DNA of 33,061 nt from Chthoniobacteraceae bacterium (GTDB lineage: Bacteria; Verrucomicrobiota; Verrucomicrobiia; Chthoniobacterales; Chthoniobacteraceae). Position 1 is the stretch's first letter, and each line of letters starts with the position of its first letter. The notes below the pieces were generated by a model. That model was given only the letters and a program-made list of their open reading frames with translations. It was not told where the DNA came from and did no database searches. This document shows, piece after piece, positions 1 to 7,627 of the stretch. Made by a program: the position numbers and the translations under genes. The stretch is from NCBI GenBank assembly GCA_947476045.1, contig CANJNZ010000054.1, positions 1 to 33,061 of the forward strand, in the 5' to 3' direction.

Positions 1-128
1 CGCTGCACAGAACTTTGCAACTTCTGAGTGTCCATCCATTTGAGAAAATGCCTCTCCATGAACTACTTGCAAAACATGACTTCAACCCTTTGACACCGCA
101 AGATTGCAACCAATTACTACTGTGGTAG
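1..128 (+). CDS. C-terminal end of a probable IS4-type transposase (partial)
   Basis: An open frame enters from the left edge (codons start at base 3) and stops at TAG 126-128, giving about 41 residues. The tail has the pattern of IS4-family DDE transposase C-termini: a Leu-rich segment, then HPFEKMPLHELL, and a final NQLLLW. Those proteins commonly end in an FEKTP-like motif and NQLxLF. The catalytic part lies outside the window, so the assignment rests on a short tail only. The next gene starts 230 bases later across an A+T-rich stretch with no recognisable gene. No terminal inverted repeat could be identified with confidence. Confidence 0.4.
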   Translation, partial: LHRTLQLLSVHPFEKMPLHELLAKHDFNPLTPQDCNQLLLW

Positions 129-358
129 TTACTGCCGGACACTCGTGAACAGAATTAAAAACAGCGCTTTGTTTTATGGCTATTACGGATAATGGCAAAA
201 ATTAGGGGCGCGAACAAGGGAAATTTTAATTTTTTTAAATACGGCAAGGTTTCTGTTTCAATATGACTTTCATTTTTGATAACAAAACGGATCACTGAAG
301 CTCTATTTGTATCTTTGTGAGTGCAGTTTTACATCAGCCCAACTAAATACCACCAACC

Positions 359-3300
359 GTGCAAACATCACCTGACTCCGATATCAACTACCAGAGCGGA
401 ACTCTTACCGAGGGGCAGAAGCTCGCTGGTTGCTATGTTCTTAAGAAAAACCTTTCCTCGCCCGAGTGCGGCACCATCTGGCTCGCGCAAGATGAGGTGC
501 TTGGGAAAGATGTATCGCTCCATTTCATCCCGCCGACGGTATTGAAGGATGCGCGTGCGCTAGCGGAATTAAGGCAGGAGGTGAAACGCAATCGCCAGCT
601 CATCCATCCAAATATCCTGCGTGTTTATGACCTCGTGGAGGACGGTTCCTTTGCGGCTGTATCGATGGACTGTTTCGACGCCAATTCGCTTGCCACGATG
701 CTACATGCGATAGAGCGTTTTGAACTGGAAGATGTGCAGAATTGGCTTGTGCAGGTCGCTGAAACTTTGAGCGACGCACATCGCATACAACTCATTCACC
801 GCGATCTGTCGCCGTCCAATATTTATCTGCGTTCTGATGGCGGAGTGCTTGTCGCGAATTTCGGTATTTCGCGAGCTGTGCGTGATGCATTGGAGCGCGC
901 AGGGATGGTCAAGGGTGCCGATGCTCATCTGTCCTATACCAGCCCTCAACAGATAGATGGTGAGAAGCCAGTGTCCACGGATGATGTGTATGGAATGGGC
1001 GCGCTGATTTTCGAACTACTGACCGGGCATCCAGTTTTTGCCGGCGATGACATCGTGACGCAGATTCGCAGGGGAGTTCCACCTACGCTCGCTGACTCGC
1101 GTGGCGGTGCGGAAGTGCCGGAGGCCTTGGAGGGCATTGTAGCTTCGTGTCTTGCAAAGACTGTCGAGCAACGTCCGAAAAGCTGCGGTGAAGTTGCATC
1201 TCTGCTTGGGCAGATAAAAGCGGGAGCTTCTTCTCCGTTAAAAACCTCCCCTTCGCAACCAGCATCTGAATTTCGTGAGAGCGTTGTTGAGCAGCCTGCA
1301 ACAACTCCTGCGCACACTACCCAGTCGGATGCGAAAGAAGTGGAGAATGTCACCTCATCCTCTGTGAAGTCCACCCTGCCTCCGCTTCCACCCGCCAGCC
1401 CTGCGAAGAAAGCGCCACAGACTTTATCTTCCAGCTTTCCTGATCTAGATCGCCCACGCTCGAAGGCCCCCGTGGTTCTTGTCGTTCTTGCAGCGGCTGC
1501 TCTTGGCATCGGCATGTATGTGCGTAACTCGAAAGAAGACGCTGAGCCCGCTGACAACGCTGCTGTCGTCGAAGAGGGTGCGACCCAGCCAGCAGCGGTC
1601 ACTAAGCCAATTGAAAAACCCACGGAACAAGTCGCTCCTGATGCGGTCGTCGCTGTGACTCCCGATACACAGCCGAATACTGTTGCCTCGGTAAAACCGG
1701 TAAAGCCCGGAATCATTGGAGTTGATCCAGTAAAGCCAGAGGTTGTGAAGCCCGAGCCGGTAAAACCTGAAGCCGTGAAGCACGAACCGGTGAAACCTGA
1801 GCCGGTAAAGCCCGAGCCAGTGAAGCCCGTGAAACCAGTGGATGTAAAGCCAGTGCCACAGCAGCCAGTTGACGTGGCGGTTGCGCTTACGCTTCCGACT
1901 ACCCCGGCACCGTTGCCGAAGCTGGCAATTCCCGCCGGAGCAACGGCTGCGCAAATCGAGCAACTTCTCGCTGAGCGCCAGGCTGCTGCCGATAAGCAGC
2001 GCGAGGCTGCTGAAGCTGCGGAGGCAATTCATCAAAAAGCATCCGCGCTCCGCGAAACCAGGCAGAGCGAAAACGATTTGATCAAAAAAGCTCTTGAAGA
2101 ATCACGCAAGATTCTCACGCCCGTCATCGCGCAAGCGGCTACGCTTGATGCCGAGCACAAGAGACTCGAAGAGGCGGCGCAGAAGGCGAAAGCAGCAGCG
2201 CTCGAAGCTATCAAAGCATCCGAAGCTGCTGAAAAAGTTTTCGCGGAGCACACTGCTTCCAGTGCAGAAAAGCTGACGGCCCGCCAGAAGGCTGATGCTG
2301 AATTACGCGACCTTGCGCAACGTGCGGCCGAGCGAGCCAAGGCGCTAGATGAAGTCAGTAAACAAGTCACACAGGCGGACTCCCTGCGTCAGCAAATGCA
2401 GCTTGCGATGCGGCAGACGGAGCAGGACAAAGCCGTGCTGACTGCGGCTTTTACCAAAGCCAAAGCTGCCGAAGAACTTGCAATAGCGAAGGCAAAAGCC
2501 ATCGAAGAGGCTGCGCTTGCAAAAGCCAAAGCTGCAGAGGAAGCCGCGCTAGCGAAGGCCAAGGCGGCAGAAGAGGCTGCACTGGCGAAGGCCAAAGCCG
2601 CCGCCGAAGAAGAAGCTCGCAAAGTCGCAAGGGAGCAAATCACCAAGCTCGAAGAGCAGGTGAAGCCGCTCGATGCGCAGGCCATGAAATTCAAAACAGC
2701 ACTTGCAAGTCTCGCAGAGCTTGGTGAAGCGGGCGTCGAACCGTCCAAGCAGATTCAAGCGAAACTCGAAGCTGTCAATGCACAGGCAGCCGAGATTCGC
2801 GCCCAGATCAATAAGCTTGGAACACCCGGAAACGTCACGGTGCCGAATGTGCCAAAGCACCCAACGCCTACACCAGCGCCAGTGATTAAGGCCGCTGTCA
2901 CGGAGCCAAAACTCCCGGTTGAACCAACGCCTCCAGTCGAGCCCGTCGCCGCAACGGAAGCTGGTCTAAACTCCATCGGCATGAAATTCGCCGCGGTGGG
3001 CGATGTGCAATTTTCCGTTTATCCAACCACGCGCAAAGACTTCGAGGCATTTGCCAAAGCCACTTCGCTGAAGAGCAAGGCATGGCAGTCGCCATCGTTC
3101 CCGCAGGGGCCCGAGCATCCTGTGGTTAACGTCACATGGCGTGAGGCCGATGCCTTTTGCAAATGGCTCACTGATAAAGAGCGCAAAGCGGGGCAACTGA
3201 AAGCCAACGAATTTTACCGCCTGCCGACCGATCTGGAATGGAGCAAAGCCCTCGGTCTTCCTGCCGAAACTGGCAAGACTCCCGAGGAGCGCGATATGGA

Positions 3301-3676
3301 TGTGCCCGATGTGTATCCTTGGGGAACTCAATGGCCGCCGCCATCTGGCGCGGGCAATTTCGCAGGTGAGGAAACCAGGAGCGAAACACCTATCGAGGGA
3401 TATAACGACGGCTTTCCGCACACCTCGCCTGTCGGAAAATTCAAGCCAACGGCAACTGGCATCTACGACATGAGCGGCAATGTCTGGCAATGGCTCGCCG
3501 ACGATTGGAATGCCGAGCGCACCAATAAAACTTTGCGCGGCAGTTCGTGGTATAATGGCGCTCTCGCACTCAGCCTTCTCTCTTCCTGCCGCATCGGGTC
3601 ATCGCCCGACAAGCCAAACGACACCTACGGCTTTCGTGTTGTGAAGGCTGCCGAGGTCGTAAAAGGAAAGCGCTGA
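359..3676 (+). CDS. Pseudokinase-coiled coil-FGE-sulfatase domain membrane protein
   Basis: The 1105-residue protein has four parts. Residues 20-285 are a Ser/Thr protein kinase-like fold. One predicted membrane helix lies at about 371-389, followed by a Lys/Pro-rich linker (about 450-510) and a long Ala/Lys/Glu coiled coil (about 540-830). Residues 870-1098 resemble the formylglycine-generating enzyme/sulfatase-modifying-factor fold (LPTDLEWSKA, YPWG, YDMSGNVWQW, LRGSSW, YGFRVVK). Kinase catalytic positions are altered: the VAIK Lys is His55, HRDLKPxN reads HRDLSPSN (147-154), the DFG Asp is Asn167, and the glycine loop is not recognisable. It is therefore probably a binding or scaffold module rather than an active kinase. 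The C-terminal fold probably faces the periplasm. Start is GTG at 359; an in-frame stop at 344-346 rules out an earlier one, and no clear ribosome binding site is visible. Confidence 0.85.
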   Translation: MQTSPDSDINYQSGTLTEGQKLAGCYVLKKNLSSPECGTIWLAQDEVLGKDVSLHFIPPTVLKDARALAELRQEVKRNRQLIHPNILRVYDLVEDGSFAAVSMDCFDANSLATMLHAIERFELEDVQNWLVQVAETLSDAHRIQLIHRDLSPSNIYLRSDGGVLVANFGISRAVRDALERAGMVKGADAHLSYTSPQQIDGEKPVSTDDVYGMGALIFELLTGHPVFAGDDIVTQIRRGVPPTLADSRGGAEVPEALEGIVASCLAKTVEQRPKSCGEVASLLGQIKAGASSPLKTSPSQPASEFRESVVEQPATTPAHTTQSDAKEVENVTSSSVKSTLPPLPPASPAKKAPQTLSSSFPDLDRPRSKAPVVLVVLAAAALGIGMYVRNSKEDAEPADNAAVVEEGATQPAAVTKPIEKPTEQVAPDAVVAVTPDTQPNTVASVKPVKPGIIGVDPVKPEVVKPEPVKPEAVKHEPVKPEPVKPEPVKPVKPVDVKPVPQQPVDVAVALTLPTTPAPLPKLAIPAGATAAQIEQLLAERQAAADKQREAAEAAEAIHQKASALRETRQSENDLIKKALEESRKILTPVIAQAATLDAEHKRLEEAAQKAKAAALEAIKASEAAEKVFAEHTASSAEKLTARQKADAELRDLAQRAAERAKALDEVSKQVTQADSLRQQMQLAMRQTEQDKAVLTAAFTKAKAAEELAIAKAKAIEEAALAKAKAAEEAALAKAKAAEEAALAKAKAAAEEEARKVAREQITKLEEQVKPLDAQAMKFKTALASLAELGEAGVEPSKQIQAKLEAVNAQAAEIRAQINKLGTPGNVTVPNVPKHPTPTPAPVIKAAVTEPKLPVEPTPPVEPVAATEAGLNSIGMKFAAVGDVQFSVYPTTRKDFEAFAKATSLKSKAWQSPSFPQGPEHPVVNVTWREADAFCKWLTDKERKAGQLKANEFYRLPTDLEWSKALGLPAETGKTPEERDMDVPDVYPWGTQWPPPSGAGNFAGEETRSETPIEGYNDGFPHTSPVGKFKPTATGIYDMSGNVWQWLADDWNAERTNKTLRGSSWYNGALALSLLSSCRIGSSPDKPNDTYGFRVVKAAEVVKGKR
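1690..1875 (+). repeat. Lys-Pro-Glu-Pro-Val coding repeat in the linker of the kinase-like protein
   Basis: Imperfect 15-base units encode KPEPV, KPEVV, KPEAV and KHEPV in succession, giving an extended Pro-rich linker just after the membrane helix. TonB-like KP-rich segments are used to span the periplasm, and a similar spacer role is inferred here. Units differ at synonymous positions, so this is not a fresh slippage expansion. Confidence 0.7.
2453..2617 (+). repeat. Five 33-base coding repeats (11-residue coiled-coil unit)
   Basis: Five consecutive 33-base units encode variants of the 11-residue unit AKAKAAEEAAL at about residues 699-753. The protein unit is well kept while codons vary (gcg/gca, aag/aaa, gaa/gag), which suggests selection on the peptide. 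An 11-residue period fits a hendecad-type right-handed coiled coil, so the segment probably forms a rigid stalk between the membrane and the FGE-like domain. Confidence 0.75.
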
Positions 3677-3688
3677 TCGCAGTGGCGT

Positions 3689-4108
3689 CTACCTTCGCCC
3701 CTCGTCGGCGTCGATGTAGTCGAAGAAGGTTTGGATTTCGTCACGAGCGGTGAACCCACTTTCGACTTTGCGTTGCGCGAGTCTTTCGCTGCCCGAGTCA
3801 TTCCAGCCGCGCTTGCGGAGGAATTCGTTGAAAAAGTGCTGGTCCTGATCCGTGACCTTGCGGCCATTGGCGAAGCACCATGCGAGCAACTCTTCATCGG
3901 TGCCGCCCGCTTTCACGCGCTCGGCGATTGCCTCGTAGCTGATTCGAAAAAACTGGGCGCACACCTTGTCGAAGCCATCGCCGAGATTCAGGATGTAATC
4001 GGCGGGGAGTTTTCCTGCGGCGTGCAGGCGGATTTTATCCACCATCCTGCCGAAATAAACGAGAGTGCCGACTTTGTCGTGCGGGCTGCGAAGACCGGGA
4101 ATATTCAT
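3689..4108 (-). CDS. DUF5069 domain protein
   Basis: The protein has about 139 residues and unknown function. The pattern LRSPHDKVGTLVYFGRMVDK, then IRLHAAGKLPADY, a central NLGDGFD and a late FLRKRGWND is what I recall of the DUF5069 family, common in Verrucomicrobia and Planctomycetes. No membrane segment or metal-binding motif stands out. The start was placed at ATG 4108 (MNIPGLRSP) because family members begin close to the LRSP motif; an upstream in-frame ATG at 4144 would add 12 residues unlike the family. It is convergent with the kinase-like gene, 12 bases away, and divergent from the MBL-fold hydrolase. Confidence 0.65.
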   Translation of the reverse strand: MNIPGLRSPHDKVGTLVYFGRMVDKIRLHAAGKLPADYILNLGDGFDKVCAQFFRISYEAIAERVKAGGTDEELLAWCFANGRKVTDQDQHFFNEFLRKRGWNDSGSERLAQRKVESGFTARDEIQTFFDYIDADEGRR

Positions 4109-4205
4109 ATTTGCGGAGATACGCAGACCGAAGTCTTTGTGCAAGTGCGCGAAAGCACACGCTCATGCTTGTATTTTATTGCGAGATGAAAAAGGATGTT
4201 TGCGG

Positions 4206-5090
4206 ATGACCAATGCTCAGCCAACTAAACAGAATACTCCAGCCAGTGAAGTGTGGCTGAAATTCTGGGGCGTGCGAGGCAGTATCCCGACGCCGGGGGC
4301 GGGCACGGTGCGCTACGGCGGCAACACTTCGTGTGTCGAACTGAGTGCTGATGGCGAACATATCATTTTCGATGCGGGCAGCGGTCTGCGCACGCTCGGG
4401 CTTGCGCTGGCGGCAGAGGCAGTAGGGCAACCGCTTTCGCTCACGTTGCTTCTCACGCACACGCACTGGGATCACATTCAAGGCTTCCCGTTTTTCGTGC
4501 CCGCATACCAGCCGCAGAATCACATCCGCGTGCTCGGCTACGAAGGCGCACGACGCGAATTGCAGGACACGCTTGCGGGCCAGATGGAGAGCCCCTACTT
4601 CCCGGTCGCACTCGCGCAGATGCCGGGAAATATCGTCATCGAAGAATTGAAGGAAACGAGCTTTAGCGTTGGAAGACTCGCGGTTCGGGCCGTGCGCACA
4701 AAACATCCCGGAGTGACGATGGGTTACCGCATCGAGACGAGTTCGGGAAGCATCTGTTACATCCCAGACCACGAATCCACACCCGGAGAACGCAGCGGCG
4801 AAGTTGGCGAATTCATCAAGGGAGCCGACATCGTTTTGCTCGATGCGCAATACACCGCAGATGAATACGTGATGAAAAAAGGGTGGGGTCACGGCTGTCT
4901 TGACGACGTGGTCCGCATTGCACGGGAAGCAGGAGTGAAGCGACTGTTCCTGTTTCACCACGACCCTGCGCACGACGACACGTTTGTGGATGCGATGCTC
5001 GCCCATGCCCGCGAACTCGCCGGACCGATGCTTGTGGATGCCGCGAGGGAAGGGGAGCGCGTTATGCTCAGCCGTTCACCAGTCGGTTAA
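4206..5090 (+). CDS. MBL-fold metallo-hydrolase
   Basis: The protein has 294 residues. The metal-binding motif HTHWDH at 85-90 is the HxHxDH signature of the metallo-beta-lactamase superfamily. The N-terminal [12 protein letters not shown] and GGNTSC match the branch related to phosphodiesterases such as PhnP and cAMP-type enzymes. Later metal-ligand candidates are PDHE and the FHHDPAHDD segment. It probably hydrolyses a phosphodiester or similar bond in the cytoplasm, with substrate unknown. Start ATG 4206 has an AAAGGA-type ribosome binding site 9-10 bases upstream; an open frame extends upstream to 4065 but lacks family similarity. The 3' end overlaps the convergent larB by 23 bases. Confidence 0.85.
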   Translation: MTNAQPTKQNTPASEVWLKFWGVRGSIPTPGAGTVRYGGNTSCVELSADGEHIIFDAGSGLRTLGLALAAEAVGQPLSLTLLLTHTHWDHIQGFPFFVPAYQPQNHIRVLGYEGARRELQDTLAGQMESPYFPVALAQMPGNIVIEELKETSFSVGRLAVRAVRTKHPGVTMGYRIETSSGSICYIPDHESTPGERSGEVGEFIKGADIVLLDAQYTADEYVMKKGWGHGCLDDVVRIAREAGVKRLFLFHHDPAHDDTFVDAMLAHARELAGPMLVDAAREGERVMLSRSPVG

Positions 5091-5742
5091 TCTGCGCTGC
5101 TGCGAAGGCCGCGCCGAAACCGTTGTCAATGTTCACCACGGTCACGCCGCTGCCACATGAAGTAAGCATCCCCAGCAGCGCTGCGACGCCGCTGAAACTC
5201 GCACCATAGCCGATGCTTGTGGGCACGGCGATCACCGGCCTGCTCACCAACCCTGCGACTGCGCTGGGCAGCGCGCCTTCCATTCCAGCCACCACGATGA
5301 CCACATTCGCCGCTTCCAACCGGTCGCGCACCGCGAGTAATCGGTGCAGCCCGGCCACGCCCACGTCCGTGATGCGCTCCACTGTGTTTCCGAAAATTTC
5401 CAGCGTCACCGCAGCCTCATCCGCCACCGGCATGTCGCTGGTTCCTGCACACACCACGGCGATGGTGCCGCTGAGTTTCGGCAAGGCGACGCGTTCGACG
5501 GTGATGCAACGCGCCGTCTCGTGCCAGCGCGCCTCGGGAAACTCCGCCACCACCGCCCGCCATTGTTCACCGTTAGCGCGGCTCACGAGCAGCACATTTT
5601 CTTTTTCCAAAATCACCCGTGCGATCGCGACGACCTGCTCAGCGGTTTTGCCCATCCCGAAGATCACCTCGGGAAAGCCACACCTCCGCCGCCGGTCGGT
5701 ATCCACCCGTGCAAAGCCCAGATCCGTGTAACCGTCCGGCAT
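5068..5742 (-). CDS. larB: LarB, pyridinium-3,5-biscarboxylic acid mononucleotide synthase
   Basis: The 224-residue protein matches LarB, the PurE-related enzyme that carboxylates nicotinic acid adenine dinucleotide in the first step of the nickel-pincer nucleotide cofactor pathway. Visible hallmarks are [15 protein letters not shown], the Gly-rich [14 protein letters not shown] and [13 protein letters not shown], which form the PurE-like active site near the C-terminus, plus VIFGMGKT near the N-terminus. No larC or larE is in the window, so the partner enzymes must be elsewhere if the pathway is complete. It lies 3 bases downstream of the acetyltransferase gene on the same strand and is probably cotranscribed with it. 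The last 23 bases overlap the end of the MBL-fold gene. Confidence 0.88.
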   Translation of the reverse strand: MPDGYTDLGFARVDTDRRRRCGFPEVIFGMGKTAEQVVAIARVILEKENVLLVSRANGEQWRAVVAEFPEARWHETARCITVERVALPKLSGTIAVVCAGTSDMPVADEAAVTLEIFGNTVERITDVGVAGLHRLLAVRDRLEAANVVIVVAGMEGALPSAVAGLVSRPVIAVPTSIGYGASFSGVAALLGMLTSCGSGVTVVNIDNGFGAAFAAAQINRLVNG

Positions 5743-5745
5743 TCG

Positions 5746-6237
5746 TTAAGCCTTTGGCAAAGTCGCCGAATCCTTCGCAAGCGGGAGGCGCAGCGGGATC
5801 ATTTGCGATTTAAAGAAGCCAAGTCGCGAGAAGAACTCGTGGCCTTCCTCGTTGATGCGATCGGTGAGCAGGGTGATGCGCAGAAACTCCTTCTGTTTTG
5901 CATACTCGATGGCGTGGCTGAGGAGTTGCGAACCCACGCCGCGCCCGCGGAATTCGTGATGCACGATCACATCTTCGAGCAGCACCACGAAGCCGCCCTC
6001 CGCCGTGCTGATGGTGAAAAGCAGATTCACCATGCCAATGATTTGTCCGTTCCAACGATAGACGAAAATACGCCCGCGGCTTGGTTGTTCGAGGATCAGT
6101 AAAAGTCCGCGCTCCTGTTTCACGCGGTCGGGCACGAAGTCGCCTTCGTGGCTGAAGAGGTCGTAGAGCAAATCCACCATCGCTGGCAGATCATCCATCG
6201 TCGCTTGCTCGATGACTGGTTTGTTCATCTCGGACAT
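5746..6237 (-). CDS. GNAT family N-acetyltransferase
   Basis: About 163 residues with a typical GNAT fold. Beta-4 (VVLLEDVIVHHEFRGRGVGS) includes the acetyl-CoA-binding R/Q-x-x-G-x-G/A motif as RGRGVGS. It is followed by helix LLSHAIEYAKQKEF and the beta-5 region RITLLTDR, then FFSRLGF. The acceptor substrate cannot be deduced. Start ATG 6237 (MSEMNKP) was preferred over ATG 6273, which adds an Arg/Ser-rich tail; ATG 6228 is also possible. No strong ribosome binding site separates them. It is directly upstream of larB (3-base gap) and 57 bases downstream of the restored end of the frameshifted gene at 6295, so the three could form one operon. Confidence 0.85.
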   Translation of the reverse strand: MSEMNKPVIEQATMDDLPAMVDLLYDLFSHEGDFVPDRVKQERGLLLILEQPSRGRIFVYRWNGQIIGMVNLLFTISTAEGGFVVLLEDVIVHHEFRGRGVGSQLLSHAIEYAKQKEFLRITLLTDRINEEGHEFFSRLGFFKSQMIPLRLPLAKDSATLPKA

Positions 6238-6294
6238 GGAGCGTCTTTTCGCGGAGGAAGGCCGCGTGCGCAAGGCGCGAATGAGCGGGCGATG

Positions 6295-6803
6295 CTACTT
6301 CGTCACGCCTTTCAGGGATTTCATGAAGGCTTCCAGTGCTTCATTGCTCTCCTTCGGCAGCGTGCCCGGATCACCCACGATGATATTTCCCAAAATCGAG
6401 CGGTCTTTGCCTCCCTTGAAGAGCACGAAAATACAAACCGCCGTCTGGCCCTCAATTTTCCCCGCATAAGTCGCCGTGTATCCCGTCAGTCCATCTTCTG
6501 TTTTCTCCTTCGGTTTTCAGCTTCAGCCGCGTCCTTCAAAGCCTTCACCATCTCCGGCAGCATTTTTTCGAAAAGCTCCATGCTCGCTGCGACCGGAACT
6601 TCTCCGAAGTTCACGGAAATACGGCCATCCGGCGCATTGATGGAAATGCTGCCATCCTTTTTATCCACTTCCTGCTTCCAGCCCTTCGGCACATCGTAGG
6701 TGATGACAGGATTTTTCTTCGGGAAAGTTTTTTCCTCCGCCGGCGAAGGGGACAGCAATGGGAGGAAGAGAATTGCGATGAGAAGGCTGAATGTTTTTTT
6801 CAT
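6295..6803 (-). pseudogene. Secreted hypothetical protein, split by a one-base frameshift
   Basis: The first frame gives a signal peptide (MKKTFSLLIAILFLPLLSPS), then about 80 residues (YDVPKGWKQEV, ISINAPDGRISVNFGE), and stops early after KQKMD at 6486. In the -1 frame the coding pattern resumes at once (KTEDGLTGYTATYAGK, then TAVCIFVLFKGGKDRSILGN) and runs to TAG at 6295-6297. Restoring one A in the four-A run (T-run 6514-6517 on the + strand) gives a continuous protein of about 169 residues with AEKPKEKTEDG across the joint. The overall pattern resembles PsbP/DcrB-like secreted proteins, but that is a weak guess. Either the gene is recently broken or the read has a homopolymer error. Confidence 0.7.
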
Positions 6804-6860
6804 AAAAGAAGAGCGCTGAAATGTTATAAGTCCTTGGAGCTTTCGAGTTGATTGAAGTCA

Positions 6861-7586
6861 ATGAAATTGGAGCTTCGTGCGAAGGATTCCCCTCGCAGTT
6901 ACGGGAGATTTTCGGCTAGCAACAACGCCGTGAAAATCATCTGTCCCGATTGCACAAAAGAAATTCCCCTTGCTGATGCGAACCCCTCCACGGATGTGGC
7001 GCTTTGTCGTTCCTGCGAGAAAACCTTCAGCTTCGCTGCTCTGACCGATGAGGCGGAGGAACTCGCTGTCGATCTCACCAAACCACCCGCCGGCATCTGG
7101 GTGCGCGAACTCGGCGGCGGCTTTGAAGTCGGCACCAGCAGTCGCTCGGGTGCCGCCTTTTTCTTGGTCCCGTTTACCCTCTTTTGGTCCGGTCTTTCTC
7201 TCGGCGGCATCTACGGCACGCAAATTTACAAAGGGCATTTCGATTGGAAGTTATCCCTCTTCGGAATTCCCTTTCTCCTCGGTAGTATGTTTTTGATTCC
7301 GATTTCGCTGATGGCCGCATGCGGAAAAATCATCGTCCGCGGAGCTGGCGACATGGTCAGCATCTCCACGGGTGTCGGTCCCATTTGCTTCACGCGTCGC
7401 TTTCGCTGGAGCGAAATCAAGCGCGTCCATGAATCCGTCACAAAATACCAGCAAAACGGACGCAGCCTTCCGCTCATAGAACTCGAGCGCGAAGGGAAAC
7501 CCATCCGCTTCGGAAGTCAGCTCAGTGAGCCCCGCCGGAAATTTCTTCTCGCTATGCTCAAGAGCCTCCATGCCGCAAAGCGATAG
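6861..7586 (+). CDS. Zinc-ribbon, two-helix membrane protein of unknown function
   Basis: About 241 residues. A CPDC...CRSC pair near residues 28-53 forms a likely zinc ribbon. Two hydrophobic segments follow (FFLVPFTLFWSGLSLGGIYG and LFGIPFLLGSMFLIPISLMA), and then a C-terminal soluble beta-rich domain (ICFTRRFRWSEIKRVHE, LPLIELEREGKPIRFGS) that resembles the PH-like tail of many small bacterial membrane proteins. I do not recognise a named family. Start ATG 6861 was chosen; TTG 6852 and GTG 6930 (just before the CPDC motif) are alternatives. It is divergent from the frameshifted secreted gene with only 57 bases between them, which must hold both promoters. Confidence 0.7.
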   Translation: MKLELRAKDSPRSYGRFSASNNAVKIICPDCTKEIPLADANPSTDVALCRSCEKTFSFAALTDEAEELAVDLTKPPAGIWVRELGGGFEVGTSSRSGAAFFLVPFTLFWSGLSLGGIYGTQIYKGHFDWKLSLFGIPFLLGSMFLIPISLMAACGKIIVRGAGDMVSISTGVGPICFTRRFRWSEIKRVHESVTKYQQNGRSLPLIELEREGKPIRFGSQLSEPRRKFLLAMLKSLHAAKR

Positions 7587-7627
7587 TCGCGCAAGGCTGT
7601 AGGTAGGAGCGTCAAACGTGCAGCGGG

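Noticed and set aside
4176-5006. Long open frame (276 residues) antisense to the MBL-fold hydrolase
   Set aside because: It is Arg/His/Cys-rich with no family pattern, while the opposite strand has clear MBL motifs; it is a GC-driven shadow.
6486-6530. Programmed -1 ribosomal frameshift in the secreted protein gene
   Set aside because: No proper slippery heptamer is in register at the joint and no downstream stimulatory structure was evident; mutation or read error is simpler.
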